Assembly: GCA_904420205.1 (NCBI GenBank)
Contig: CAJFUN010000030.1
Location: 1-64,000 of the forward strand
Length of the DNA stretch: 64,000 nt
Source of the DNA: Candidatus Parachristensenella avicola
GTDB lineage: Bacteria; Bacillota; Clostridia; Christensenellales; UMGS416
Direction of reading: 5' to 3'
Position numbers and translations under genes: made by a program
The notes under the pieces: generated by a model
Databases searched by the model: none
What the model saw: the letters and a program-made list of their open reading frames with translations, nothing else
Told to the model about the DNA's origin: nothing
In this document: piece by piece, positions 1 to 10,293 of the stretch
How positions within the stretch are numbered: the first letter of the stretch is position 1
Layout: each line of letters opens with the position of its first letter

Positions 1-84
1 GCCGCCTCCGGCTCTTCTTCAGCAGTCGCTTGGTCCTGCTCTGCCGCCTCCGGCTCTTCTTCAGCAGTCGCTTGGTCCTGCTCT
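1..84. repeat. 42-bp tandem repeat in the 3' end of lgt
   Basis: Two perfect copies of a 42-bp unit (1-42 and 43-84) lie at the left edge, and a degraded start of a third follows from 85. The length is a multiple of three, and on the minus strand each copy encodes a 14-residue acidic Ala/Glu/Gln unit in the tail of Lgt. The array may continue outside the window, so the copy number is unknown. Confidence 0.9.
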
Positions 85-1004
85 GCTGCCTCCGATTCAC
101 CGGTTTCCGGCTCTGTCGGCTCCTCGGGACGGATCACATTGCCGTCCGCATCGACCTTCACCTTAGCCCGGTCGGGAATCAGCACCAGATCGTCGGAAAG
201 TTCCATCACCTTCTGCGACCGCTTCGACTTATAATACCAGCTAAGCAGCACAATCGCAGCCAGCAGCGCCAATCCCGCGGCAAAGATTTGGTTCATGGGC
301 AGGCCTGCGGTACGCTGGATATAAATTTCCTCTCGGAAGCCTTCCATCACCGCACGGCATAGTCCGTACCCCAGCAGATACACCCAGAAGGCCACGCCCG
401 GCCGTTTCGCTTTGCGGGTCACAACGAAGAACAGCAGGGCAAACAGCGCTAGATTGAACATGGATTCATAGAAAAACAGCGCATAATGGTACTGTCCGGT
501 GGCTTCAATATAGACGCTCATGGGGAACCATTGCAGGCTGGGGTTGGTCACCACCGCGCCATATACCTCTTGGTTGGCAAAGTTACCCCAACGGCCGATG
601 GCCTGCCCAAGCGCCACCGCCGGCACCAAGCAGTCGCACAGCGTATAAAACGGCACTTTCCGCCATCGGGAATAGATCAAAAGCCCCAGCATACCGGCAA
701 GAATCGAACCGAAAATCGCCATGCCGCCTTCCCATATAGCGAATACATGCCAGAAGGGCCGGCCGGCAAATTCCTGCCAGCTCCACAATACATAATGCAC
801 ACGTGCGCCAATTATGGCCGAGGGCACTACAATCAGCGCCAGATCCAACACCGAATCGGGATCCATGCCCTTGCGCTTGAACATGGCCATCGTAATCCCG
901 ATGCCCACCAACAGGGCTACGGCAATTATGATACCATACCATTGAATGCTCCATCCCCCGATGGTAAATGCGGTTCCCACCGTTTGAGCCGTCGCCAAGT
1001 ACAT
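1..1004 (-). CDS. lgt: Prolipoprotein diacylglyceryl transferase, 3' end beyond window
   Basis: Lgt moves diacylglycerol from phosphatidylglycerol onto the lipobox cysteine of prelipoproteins, in the cytoplasmic membrane. About 334 codons are visible. The start ATG follows an AAGGAGG-type site by six bases. Several hydrophobic segments are present, and the family signature IGRWGNFANQE is at residues 136-146. Two things are odd. The segment that usually carries an HGG motif reads AIFGS (residues 96-100), so Phe stands where E. coli has His103. After the last membrane segment there is a cytoplasmic tail rich in Glu and Ala made of 14-residue repeats, not part of ordinary Lgt. A near-consensus promoter lies 41 bases upstream. 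Identity is secure; the C-terminus is unknown because the gene runs off the edge. Confidence 0.93.
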   Translation of the reverse strand, partial: MYLATAQTVGTAFTIGGWSIQWYGIIIAVALLVGIGITMAMFKRKGMDPDSVLDLALIVVPSAIIGARVHYVLWSWQEFAGRPFWHVFAIWEGGMAIFGSILAGMLGLLIYSRWRKVPFYTLCDCLVPAVALGQAIGRWGNFANQEVYGAVVTNPSLQWFPMSVYIEATGQYHYALFFYESMFNLALFALLFFVVTRKAKRPGVAFWVYLLGYGLCRAVMEGFREEIYIQRTAGLPMNQIFAAGLALLAAIVLLSWYYKSKRSQKVMELSDDLVLIPDRAKVKVDADGNVIRPEEPTEPETGESEAAEQDQATAEEEPEAAEQDQATAEEEPEA

Positions 1005-1044
1005 ATCCCGTACCTCCTTCAACCTTTGACACCAAATTATGCTT

Positions 1045-1074
1045 ATTATACCTTTGCATACGCTGCATTGTCAA
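1045..1074 (-). promoter_or_regulatory. Consensus housekeeping promoter of lgt
   Basis: On the minus strand TTGACA (1069-1074) is separated by 18 bases from TATAAT (1045-1050). Both hexamers match the sigma-A consensus fully, and the site lies about 40 bases upstream of the lgt start. Confidence 0.8.
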
Positions 1075-1160
1075 CGCGCCCGCTTTGCCGCAACCGCCTT
1101 CTGGAACCGTAAACCTTCCCTTTTCCGTCCTCGGGCCGCCGGCCCCTCCGGAGCCCGGAT

Positions 1161-1188
1161 ATAGAAAGAGGCCGTCCTTAGACAGCCT
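1161..1188 (-). terminator. Probable terminator after rsfS
   Basis: On the minus strand an 8-bp stem with one G-U pair and a 4-base loop (arms 1181-1188 and 1169-1176) is followed by CTTTCTAT. It lies 28 bases past the rsfS stop. The U-tract is weak. Confidence 0.5.
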
Positions 1189-1215
1189 TCATATTTCTAT
1201 CCGCCTCTACTCAGG

Positions 1216-1581
1216 CTATATCTCCGTCTCATACCGTGTCATGTTGTCGCCCTTGTCCCACAGGCGCTCCAAGTTATAAAAAGCGCGATCCTCGCTATGA
1301 AAAATATGCACCAGGATATCGCCAAAATCCTTAATCACCCATCGGGCGGTGGCATAGCCCTCGGTGCTCCGGGCAAAGACGCCCTTTTCCGCCATCTTTT
1401 CATCCAGCGCATCGGCCAAAGCCTGCACTTGCGGCGTATTGCGTCCGCTGACCAGCAAAAAGCCATCCGCCACGATAGAGTACTTTTCAATATCAATGAG
1501 CACAATATCCTGGCCCTTCCGCTCGTCCAGGATAGCCGCCAGCTGATCCGCCAAGGCTCGGGATTGCTTATTCACATTCAT
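1216..1581 (-). CDS. rsfS: Ribosomal silencing factor RsfS
   Basis: RsfS binds ribosomal protein uL14 and blocks joining of the 30S and 50S subunits when nutrients are short. The 121-residue length is typical. The C-terminal half has the family block ARWVIKDFGDILVHIF followed by YNLERLW. It is the last gene of a nadD-yqeK-rsfS set, an order widespread in Firmicutes. Its start ATG overlaps the yqeK stop by four bases, which suggests coupled translation. A weak terminator follows. Confidence 0.93.
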   Translation of the reverse strand: MNVNKQSRALADQLAAILDERKGQDIVLIDIEKYSIVADGFLLVSGRNTPQVQALADALDEKMAEKGVFARSTEGYATARWVIKDFGDILVHIFHSEDRAFYNLERLWDKGDNMTRYETEI

Positions 1582-2180
1582 TCCTCCTTTTTGAAGATTG
1601 TACCATCCGTCCGCCGGCTTTTCAAGGCGACCAGCCGGTTATAGACGATTAGGCTGTTGGGATGGACAATATGCCGCCGCCCCAGCTCATAGACCATGGG
1701 GGACGCCAGCGCCAGCAAAAAGGCTTCCTCCAGATCTGCCTTTGCCGCTTCCCGAAGCTGCCGCACGCCGGGAAAGTCCCGATCCGGTTCAATCATATCG
1801 GCAATCAGCAGCACCACGGCCAAGGGCCGCGGGTTTAGGCAGGGCACAGTATGATACCGAATGGCATCCAATACCTCCTCGTCCGTTTCGCCCAGCCGGA
1901 CGCGCGCCACATAGGCTCCGGCGGGCCCGTGATACAGCGGCGGCGATAAGGCGAAAAATTCATCCATGACAAACCCGTCGGCTTGCAAAGCCGCCAGTTG
2001 GTCGTCGGTAGACATATTTTTCGCAGCGTCGTGAATTAAGCCGGCCCGAGCCGCTCGCTCCGCATCCAAGCCGAAGCGCCCGGCCAACTTCGCCGCCTCT
2101 TCCTCTACCGCCAGGCTGTGGCGGAACCGCCCTTTTTTCAGGTGCGTCTTCAGATATGCTACCCGTTGCTCCCGGTCCAT
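1578..2180 (-). CDS. yqeK: YqeK-type HD hydrolase, symmetrical diadenosine tetraphosphatase
   Basis: YqeK proteins are metal-dependent HD-domain phosphohydrolases; characterised members split Ap4A into two ADP. The frame is open further upstream, but the start at 2180 gives a normal 200-residue protein beginning MDREQRV, just inside the end of nadD (22-base overlap). The His of GRFRHSLAVEE near residue 20 and the HD pair in LIHDAAK near residue 49 form the metal site; the DMIEPDR block near residue 128 is also typical. It sits between nadD and rsfS as in many Firmicutes. The ribosome binding site is poor, so translation is probably coupled to nadD. Confidence 0.9.
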   Translation of the reverse strand: MDREQRVAYLKTHLKKGRFRHSLAVEEEAAKLAGRFGLDAERAARAGLIHDAAKNMSTDDQLAALQADGFVMDEFFALSPPLYHGPAGAYVARVRLGETDEEVLDAIRYHTVPCLNPRPLAVVLLIADMIEPDRDFPGVRQLREAAKADLEEAFLLALASPMVYELGRRHIVHPNSLIVYNRLVALKSRRTDGTIFKKEE

Positions 2181-2794
2181 TTCCCGCAGTAGAGCCCCCT
2201 CTCTCGAATATACTGCGCCACCTTCTCCGGCGTCCCGGATAAGTCGCCACCTCGGATCGCCGTCGAGGATACCGCAAGGCCGGGGCAGGGCACCAGGATG
2301 ACCCTGTCTTTGCCAAGCTTTGCCCGCGCTGCTTCCATAGCCGGCATAGCCGTACCCGGCCGGTAAGCTGCGGCTACCGGCATAGCCTGCAAGATACGCT
2401 CCGGATACCGCCATTTCGGCATATCGATCAGCGAATCTCCGCCGATGATAAAGATAAGCCGCGTACTGGGCGGAAGCATGGCCGCAAGCGCCTCCGCTGT
2501 GCGGTAACTATAGCTGGGGCCCGGCCGGAGCAGCTCATAGTCGCTGTAAAAGAAGTCCGGCTCATCCTCAATCGCCAGCCGCACCATGGCCAGCCGCTGA
2601 TCCGCCGGCGTATGTACCAAGCCCGCCTTATGGGGAGGATCGCCGCTGGGCAAAAAAATCACGCCGTTCAGGTCCAGCGCGCCCGCTACCTGGCGGGCTG
2701 CATACAGATGCCCCCGGTGAATGGGATCAAAAGTTCCCCCATATAGCCCCCAATTGCCTGGGAGCGGCCGCTCAAAGCTGAATCGCTGATCCAT
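2159..2794 (-). CDS. nadD: Nicotinate-nucleotide adenylyltransferase
   Basis: NadD adenylates nicotinate mononucleotide with ATP to give deamido-NAD in the cytoplasmic NAD pathway. The nucleotidyltransferase signature GGTFDPIHRGH is at residues 19-29, and the second motif SSTAIR is near residue 176. The length of 211 residues is normal. It is the first gene of nadD-yqeK-rsfS and is divergent from the unknown membrane gene at 2854, with only 59 bases between the two starts. Confidence 0.95.
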   Translation of the reverse strand: MDQRFSFERPLPGNWGLYGGTFDPIHRGHLYAARQVAGALDLNGVIFLPSGDPPHKAGLVHTPADQRLAMVRLAIEDEPDFFYSDYELLRPGPSYSYRTAEALAAMLPPSTRLIFIIGGDSLIDMPKWRYPERILQAMPVAAAYRPGTAMPAMEAARAKLGKDRVILVPCPGLAVSSTAIRGGDLSGTPEKVAQYIRERGLYCGKWTGSNG

Positions 2795-2823
2795 CCTGCC
2801 CTCGAAGGTATAATTTTCCTCTT

Positions 2824-2844
2824 TCCGCGAAGGATAACCGCGGA
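2824..2844 (+). promoter_or_regulatory. Small hairpin over the ribosome binding site of the gene at 2854
   Basis: A 6-bp inverted repeat (TCCGCG 2824-2829, CGCGGA 2839-2844) ends inside the GGAGGTG ribosome binding site at 2842-2848. It could reduce initiation. This is inferred from position only. Confidence 0.35.
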
Positions 2845-2853
2845 GGTGTTATC

Positions 2854-3708
2854 ATGCAACAAACGATGACAAGCGCGCGCCGTCTATGGCACCCAGCGCT
2901 ACCCTATGCCCTAGATTATCTGGGGCTGGTGCTCATCACCGCGGTCCTTAGTATGCTCTGGTTCAATCGCCGCTTAGGCAGCCTTCTGCTGGCTATCCCT
3001 ATGGGCGTGGCCTTTACGCTGCTAGCCAGCCTGGTATTCTATCGCTGGCAGCACAGGCGCTGGCTGAAGCGCAAAAGCGCCCTGGACCGCCAGGCGCTCT
3101 CCCTATGGCTGGCCGACGAACTGCTTTCCGGTACAACCGAGGAGCTGCGCGAACTGGCCTGCGATCTTCTGTGCAGCCAGCAGGATTATCGTCTCTGCTT
3201 TGAATCAGGCAAGCCTTTGCTGAGCAAAGGCACGGCGACCTGGCGGCTATATTGCCTGCGCCGCCACCCCTCCTGCCCTGTCGACGCCCAGCAACTGATG
3301 CAGCTCAAGGCAGCCTCCGACCGTACCGGCGTCCGCACGGCCGTCGCCACTACCGCAGCCTTCACCGAGCCGGCGCAGGAATACGCCCAGCGGACAGGGC
3401 TGCTACTCATCAGCCTGGAAGAGCTGGCCGATATGGCGCATAAGGCGGGTATGCGCCCGCCCGCGTCGAGTCGGAGCTATTACAGCCGCCTGGCCCGGCA
3501 GGCACCGCCTGCGCCCCGCCGCTCCTTGGCACAGCGAGCGGCTAAACTGCGCTCCGTTCGATATGCCCTGGGCGCATTGCTGCTGGGATTTATGGGGTGG
3601 CTCTCGCCTTGGCGCGGCTGGCACTGGGCCGCCGCCGTATTCTGCGCCGTCATGGCTGCGGCCACCGCCGCTACCTGCATTAAAGGAAAGCGGAAAGATC
3701 CAGTCTAG
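2854..3708 (+). CDS. Membrane protein with a degenerate Mrr-like domain, function unknown
   Basis: The function is not known. Of 284 residues, two hydrophobic segments lie near 20-60 and two more near 235-275, giving a membrane protein with a soluble middle domain. That middle part (about 85-195) has the layout of Mrr/restriction-endonuclease-fold domains: the stretch ATTAAFTEPAQEYAQRTGL followed by LISLEEL is typical of their last strand and helix. The expected catalytic Glu/Gln-x-Lys strand reads YCLRRH, so nuclease activity is doubtful. It starts after GGAGGTG, is divergent from nadD, and its last 29 bases overlap the end of yhbY on the other strand. The gene looks real because its composition matches its neighbours and it has a good start. 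Confidence 0.6.
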   Translation: MQQTMTSARRLWHPALPYALDYLGLVLITAVLSMLWFNRRLGSLLLAIPMGVAFTLLASLVFYRWQHRRWLKRKSALDRQALSLWLADELLSGTTEELRELACDLLCSQQDYRLCFESGKPLLSKGTATWRLYCLRRHPSCPVDAQQLMQLKAASDRTGVRTAVATTAAFTEPAQEYAQRTGLLLISLEELADMAHKAGMRPPASSRSYYSRLARQAPPAPRRSLAQRAAKLRSVRYALGALLLGFMGWLSPWRGWHWAAAVFCAVMAAATAATCIKGKRKDPV

Positions 3709-3976
3709 GATTCTCCCGGCTGGCCCGGTAGAGTACAAAGCGCCGGCCAATGCACTGCACTGGCTCGGCCTCAACCGCCTCCGCCAGCAACCCGCATGCT
3801 TCGCGGGTGTCCATCTCGCAGGATTGCAGCAGGGTAATCTTGATTAGCTCCCGCTTCTCCAGGCACTCGTCCACCTGCTCCACCAGGTTATCATTGATAC
3901 CGCCTTTTCCAATCTGAAAGACAGGATCCAGCGTATTGGCCAGGCTGCGCAGCCCGGCCCTTTGTTTGCTCGTCAT
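3680..3976 (-). CDS. yhbY: YhbY/CRM-family RNA-binding protein
   Basis: A small single-domain CRM protein that associates with pre-50S ribosomal particles in studied bacteria. The 98-residue length is normal. The family pattern is clear: MTSKQRAGLRSLAN at the start, the glycine-rich loop IGKGGIND near 22-29, ELIKITLL in the middle, and the IGRRFVLYR strand near 76-84. It follows obg by 14 bases, a pairing common in Firmicutes, and probably ends the nth-obg-yhbY transcript. Its end overlaps the convergent unknown membrane gene. Confidence 0.92.
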   Translation of the reverse strand: MTSKQRAGLRSLANTLDPVFQIGKGGINDNLVEQVDECLEKRELIKITLLQSCEMDTREACGLLAEAVEAEPVQCIGRRFVLYRASRENPRLDLSAFL

Positions 3977-3990
3977 GCTTTTCTCATCCT

Positions 3991-5929
<1,939 letters not shown>

Positions 5930-5982
5930 CTTAGTCCCCCTTCTCCGCCGCATGCCGACAGTTTTCGACTCAATTATTTTTC

Positions 5983-6011
5983 ATTATACCCGAAGGGGCA
6001 GAAAGGTTCAA
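5983..6011 (-). promoter_or_regulatory. Promoter of nth-obg-yhbY
   Basis: On the minus strand TTGAAC (6006-6011), 17 bases, TATAAT (5983-5988). Four of six and six of six consensus matches; located upstream of nth. Confidence 0.7.
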
Positions 6012-6048
6012 TGGCGAAGCACGCGGCCCTCATATAGATTTTTCCCTG

Positions 6049-6087
6049 AAAAAAAAGCGCAAGACCTCCCCTAAAAGAGTCCTGCGC
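6049..6087 (-). terminator. Rho-independent terminator of the dlt operon
   Basis: On the minus strand a 9-bp stem (arms 6079-6087 and 6057-6065, one G-U pair) is followed directly by eight T. It lies 22 bases past the dltX stop and upstream of the nth promoter. Confidence 0.85.
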
Positions 6088-6108
6088 AGAAAGTACCGGC
6101 AATGTACA

Positions 6109-6246
6109 CTAAAACTGGCTATAAACAAACTGCGGCGCCTGGGATATATCCGCTTGCAAAAAATATAAAAGCGTCAACATGCAGATAAGAAACGTGCCGA
6201 GAACCAAACCAACTAACCGCACCTTTTCATTTCCCAGTAAATTCAT
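6109..6246 (-). CDS. dltX: DltX-like small membrane protein of teichoic acid D-alanylation
   Basis: A 45-residue frame, short enough to be missed by usual cut-offs, starts at an ATG inside the end of dltD (20-base overlap) and stops just before the operon terminator. It has a charged start (MNLLGNEKVR), one membrane segment near residues 12-29, and ends in QFVYSQF. DltX proteins are about 50 residues with one membrane helix and a conserved C-terminal F-x-Y-x-x-F motif used in D-alanyl transfer, and this frame fits all of that. In lactic acid bacteria dltX is normally first in the operon; here it is last. Family assignment rests on motif, size and context. Confidence 0.82.
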   Translation of the reverse strand: MNLLGNEKVRLVGLVLGTFLICMLTLLYFLQADISQAPQFVYSQF

Positions 6247-7372
6247 GATAAAGCGCTTCATTAATACGCGTCCATCCTTTCCACCCAAGATGCATTACAT
6301 CTTTGAAGAAATATTTCTCTCCAGCGTATTCTGTCATATCCACCAGGGATACGTTGTCATACTCTGAGGCGATAGATCGAATATTTTCATAATATGTATC
6401 GCATAGCATCCCTCTATAAGTATACCATTTTTCATTCACAGGAATACTAACAAGTATTACTTCTAATCCTACTTCATTGGCAACACTCAGGAAGCATCTC
6501 AAATCTTTATATTCTGGAGAACTCGTAAATACTTGCTGCTTATCAATAACTTCGCCTTCATTATATGTTTCCTGAACATAAGTCGTCCAATATTCATCAT
6601 AGACGCCGAAGTCATTGTTCGTGCACTGCTTCTCTCCTTGCTCTTCGGCTAGCTCTAGAATGTCCGAGAAATCAAGCGCAGATAGATCATAATAGGGTAA
6701 ATCTGCATTCATCGTATTCAATTGTCTGTACACTTGGAATTCCCCTCGTATATTCCAAAATCCTGACATAATACGCGTATAAATATCATTGATACCGAAA
6801 TTTTGTTCAAGGCTCTGCTGGTAGCGTTTCACTCTGGCATACTGCGCTGGACTATTTGAAAGTAAATCCAGCGTTCGTTCCAGCACATAAGCCTTATTAT
6901 CCTGGCTAATATTGGGATTAGCTAAAAATTCCAACAATGCATCTTCCCCAAATCGGGATGGAAAAGCCTCCTGGGTAATACCCGTTTCTGAAAACCACTG
7001 TGGCGAAAGGAATAATGCAACCTTGCCGCTCTTAATGTCCCCAGCTAAAGCGCCCAACGTCATGGTATGACTCAGAGACTGAAAACTTCCCGCCCCCACA
7101 GTCATAACGTTCATATCCGCACCATTCAAAAAGTTTGAAACATTGGTTTGGTAATCTTCCAGCGGCACAAGCTCTGATGATCCAAAGATGATGAGTGTAT
7201 TTTCGTCCATAGCAAGCCGCTGAGCCTGCGTACTCCAGAATCGTTCATAGGTTCGCGCGTTTCTTACGGCTTCCTTGTTTTTTCTTATTCGGTGATTCAT
7301 CCATCCGTTCAATCCGCATACAGCCGAGCAGAAGAGAACCAGGCCGGCTAAGACAGCGCATAGCTTTTTCAT
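6227..7372 (-). CDS. dltD: DltD, teichoic acid D-alanyltransferase
   Basis: DltD is a membrane-anchored, SGNH-like protein that passes D-alanine to lipoteichoic acid outside the cell. An N-terminal hydrophobic anchor (residues 4-22) is followed by the Ser motif IIFGSSEL near 61-68 and the Asp/His motif DVMHLGWKG near the C-terminus, as expected for this fold. The 381 residues are slightly shorter than many relatives. It follows dltC with a one-base gap and overlaps dltX. Like the rest of the operon it is visibly AT-richer than flanking genes. Confidence 0.92.
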   Translation of the reverse strand: MKKLCAVLAGLVLFCSAVCGLNGWMNHRIRKNKEAVRNARTYERFWSTQAQRLAMDENTLIIFGSSELVPLEDYQTNVSNFLNGADMNVMTVGAGSFQSLSHTMTLGALAGDIKSGKVALFLSPQWFSETGITQEAFPSRFGEDALLEFLANPNISQDNKAYVLERTLDLLSNSPAQYARVKRYQQSLEQNFGINDIYTRIMSGFWNIRGEFQVYRQLNTMNADLPYYDLSALDFSDILELAEEQGEKQCTNNDFGVYDEYWTTYVQETYNEGEVIDKQQVFTSSPEYKDLRCFLSVANEVGLEVILVSIPVNEKWYTYRGMLCDTYYENIRSIASEYDNVSLVDMTEYAGEKYFFKDVMHLGWKGWTRINEALYHEFTGK

Positions 7373-7373
7373 A

Positions 7374-7610
7374 TTATTGAACGCCCTTTTCCTTAAGCAC
7401 GCCTTCTATCTTATGCACGCTGGACAGCTGCTCTTTATCGTACTCCGTAGGGGATAACGTGATATGAAACTCATTCTCTATGGCCACCAATAACTCGGCA
7501 AATGCCAACGAATCCAGTAACCCTTCTGCAAATAAATCCATATCCAAGTCTGATCGTACAGCGTCATCATCACAGATTTCCTGCAAAATATCCAACAATT
7601 TTTCCAACAT
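7374..7610 (-). CDS. dltC: DltC, D-alanyl carrier protein
   Basis: DltC carries D-alanine as a thioester on a phosphopantetheine arm. Only 78 residues, the normal size. The attachment site is Ser34 in EGLLDSLAFAELL. It lies between dltB and dltD and has a GGAGG-type site close to its start. DltA charges it and DltB accepts it at the membrane. Confidence 0.93.
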   Translation of the reverse strand: MLEKLLDILQEICDDDAVRSDLDMDLFAEGLLDSLAFAELLVAIENEFHITLSPTEYDKEQLSSVHKIEGVLKEKGVQ

Positions 7611-7634
7611 CTTATGTTCCTCCTAAAGTGTTCA

Positions 7635-8786
7635 TTATCCAATCAGGTCAATCAGGCGTCCAGAGAAAATAAAGAACCCGAACATGACCAAATTCAACGT
7701 AACAAACCATGAAGCCGCCTGATACCAGCCTTTGTCTTTAACCTTTTTGTACCACTTCTTCTTCTGCATCCGCTCTGTAGCGGCTAATAAAAGCCCATGA
7801 TACAATCCATAAAGCAAATAATCAATGGTCGGACCATGCCATAACCCCATGATTAGCATGTTGACCATAAAGCCCGCAGAAGCGGCATTTAGCCGACTTT
7901 TAAACCATTTGTTGCGGATTGCATCCATGATAAAACGCGAAAACAGAAAATCCCGAAACCAGTGGGATAACGTAATATGCCAGCGATCCCAAAATTCTTT
8001 GATATCCCGGCTAATAAAAGGTTTATTGAAGTTTTCAGGCGTTTTAATGCCCAAGATGTAGCTTGTACCAATCGCCATCAAGCTGTAACCGGCAAAATCA
8101 AAGAATAGGTAAAATCCGTATAAATACGCATACGCAATCAACGCACCAATTTGCTGGTTTTGCTCCACCTGACCCATCAATTCAAATGCAATGGCCGACA
8201 AAACAAATTTGTACAACACGCCCAAAAGCAACTTCCATAAGCCGTTGCCCAACAAATCCAAATATGCTGAGCGAGTCGAGACAATATTGCAGTCAGCCTC
8301 ATATCTTCTACTTCTATCAATTGGGCCTGAACTGATCGTCGGGAAAAACAGCAAAAAGCTCATGGTCGAATAGAATCCACTTTTTTCAATTACTCCATCA
8401 TAACTTTCAATGATAATTTGAACGACCTTAAAGGTAATATAAGATACACCAAGGAATCCAAACCAGTTATGTCCTAAAAATCCGCTAAATTTTGCGATAA
8501 TCAGCGGTAGAAGCCCAAAGATAAGTGCATGATGGTAGATCGATTTATTCTGCCCGAAACGTCGGCGGCAGAGCTGATAGATAGCAATAACATGCCATTC
8601 AATAAATAGATAGACGCTTAAATAGAATAATTGGATCGGTTCATTTCTATAAATAATGAACACAAAAAAAAGCGAAAGGAACATCGCATAATGCTTAATC
8701 CGCCGCCCCATCAGTCCCAACACAACGGCCGGCAGAAGTGCAATCAATAGAAGAATAAAAAATGCTAGTCCATCATAAAAGGTCAT
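7635..8786 (-). CDS. dltB: DltB, MBOAT-family D-alanyl transfer protein
   Basis: DltB is a polytopic membrane-bound O-acyltransferase that takes D-alanine from DltC and moves it outwards. Many hydrophobic helices cover 383 residues. Family landmarks are WDRWHITLSHWFRDFLF near 265-281 and MGLWHGPTIDYLLYG near 313-327, whose His is the expected catalytic residue. Its start overlaps the dltA stop by four bases (ATGA). Confidence 0.93.
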   Translation of the reverse strand: MTFYDGLAFFILLLIALLPAVVLGLMGRRIKHYAMFLSLFFVFIIYRNEPIQLFYLSVYLFIEWHVIAIYQLCRRRFGQNKSIYHHALIFGLLPLIIAKFSGFLGHNWFGFLGVSYITFKVVQIIIESYDGVIEKSGFYSTMSFLLFFPTISSGPIDRSRRYEADCNIVSTRSAYLDLLGNGLWKLLLGVLYKFVLSAIAFELMGQVEQNQQIGALIAYAYLYGFYLFFDFAGYSLMAIGTSYILGIKTPENFNKPFISRDIKEFWDRWHITLSHWFRDFLFSRFIMDAIRNKWFKSRLNAASAGFMVNMLIMGLWHGPTIDYLLYGLYHGLLLAATERMQKKKWYKKVKDKGWYQAASWFVTLNLVMFGFFIFSGRLIDLIG

Positions 8787-10293
8787 GCATCTGTCTCCTG
8801 CAACCGTTTCCGATCCGCTTTTCCATTTGCTGTCATAGGAATTTCATCTACAAATACGATTTTTCGTGGGATCATATACTCCGGAACAAAACTTGCCATC
8901 TGTTGCTTTATCTTTTTCTGCATCTGGATAGCATTGGAGACAGGGGAATTGTATACGCAAAATGCCTTTATATAACGCACCTTCCCATCATCCATAATAG
9001 GAAGCGCCACCGCCTTTTGTACGCCCTCCACCTTCATCAGATTTTTTTCTACATCTTCAAGCTCCATCCTATATCCATGAAGTTTAATCTGCAGATCAAT
9101 CCGACCACAATAAAAGAGTTGACCGTCCAAAATGTATCCTTTATCTCCGGTGCGATAGGCAGGCGATTTTTGTCCATCGATCGACCCGATAAAGAAACGC
9201 TTCGCGGTTTCTTCCTCATTTCGGAGATACCCTATGCTGACAGTATCACCCAGGATCACAATTTCGCCCTTCTCTCCCTCGCCCAATATCCGGTCTCCAT
9301 CCATAATCTGGATCGTCGTGCCAGGCTTTGCACGGCCAACGGGCAGTGGATTATATGCTTCAATCATAGCGGAGTCCACTTGCGTTTCCGTTACCGCGAC
9401 TGTACTCTCCGTTGGCCCATAAGTGTTATATATCTCCGCCTTTGGAAATCGCGAAAGAAGGCTTGCGGCAGTTTTGTTGGTTAATACCTCTCCGCAGAAC
9501 AGGAATAATCGAATATTCGGCATAAGCTCTTCACAAAAGCTTGGATCTGCCAAGCATACGTCTGCAAAGGATGGAGTAGATACCCATACCGCAGCTTCGG
9601 ATTCTTTAAGCGCCGAAAACAGACGCCTATAATCAGCTTGTGTCGACTTATCAATCATATACAAGCTGGATTCGCTAGCTAAGCACATATATAAATCCAT
9701 GACGGACAAGTCAAAAGAAAAAGGAGCCTGATTGATAAAGCGGGTATTTTTTTAGACACGCTGCCGATAGATAGGGCCCACGTTACAAATTGATTTAATG
9801 CATGATAGGTTATCTGAACGCCTTTGGGGGTACCTGTGCTTCCCGAGGTAAAGATGATATAAAAAACATCATTGTCTTTAACATGGCTTTCTTTATCCAC
9901 CACATATGGCCCATTTTCTGTAATCCGATCATACTCGGATTCCAAATATAGACACTCATATTCCTCCGGCGCCTCAAATGCTGCCGCAGCGAGGATGACC
10001 GGAGGGTGAACCGACCGAATAATGGTTTCTACCCGATTTGCCGGCACGCTAATATCAACCGGCACATAGGCATGTCCTGATTTAACACAGGCCAGAAATG
10101 CAATTATCATCCATGGACTTTTATGGCCATATACCACGATAGGTGCTCGGTTTCCTAAATATTTTTGACGGATCCAATATGCTAGGTTTTCGGATCGTTC
10201 CCATAACTCGCGATAAGACAGACACCCTTCCGACCCAATTAACGCTGTACGATCCGAATGCCGGTACGTCCAGAGAGCTTCCAGAACTTTCAT
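8783..10293 (-). CDS. dltA: DltA, D-alanine:D-alanyl carrier protein ligase, split by a one-base frameshift
   Basis: DltA activates D-alanine with ATP and loads it onto DltC in the cytoplasm. Two overlapping frames together make one full adenylation enzyme. The first (from 10293) has the P-loop FTSGSTGTPKG and runs to WALSIGSVSKK. The second (to 8783) has YNTYGPTEST, YRTGDKGY, GRIDLQIKLHGYR and a terminal GKADRKRL. The change of frame falls in a run of seven T (9747-9753; A on the coding strand). One extra A, or one -1 step, would join them to read NTRFINQAPFSFDLSVMDLY, exactly the family sequence. Explanations are a sequencing or assembly error, phase variation or slippage at the homopolymer, or recent loss. 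No other damage is seen in the operon. Confidence 0.88.

Noticed and set aside
1..84. CRISPR or intergenic repeat
   Set aside because: Copies are directly adjacent with no spacers, are multiples of three and are in frame with the Lgt tail.
2181..2414. Longer YqeK start at 2414
   Set aside because: It would overlap most of the nadD 3' half and adds unconserved Gly/Arg-rich residues.
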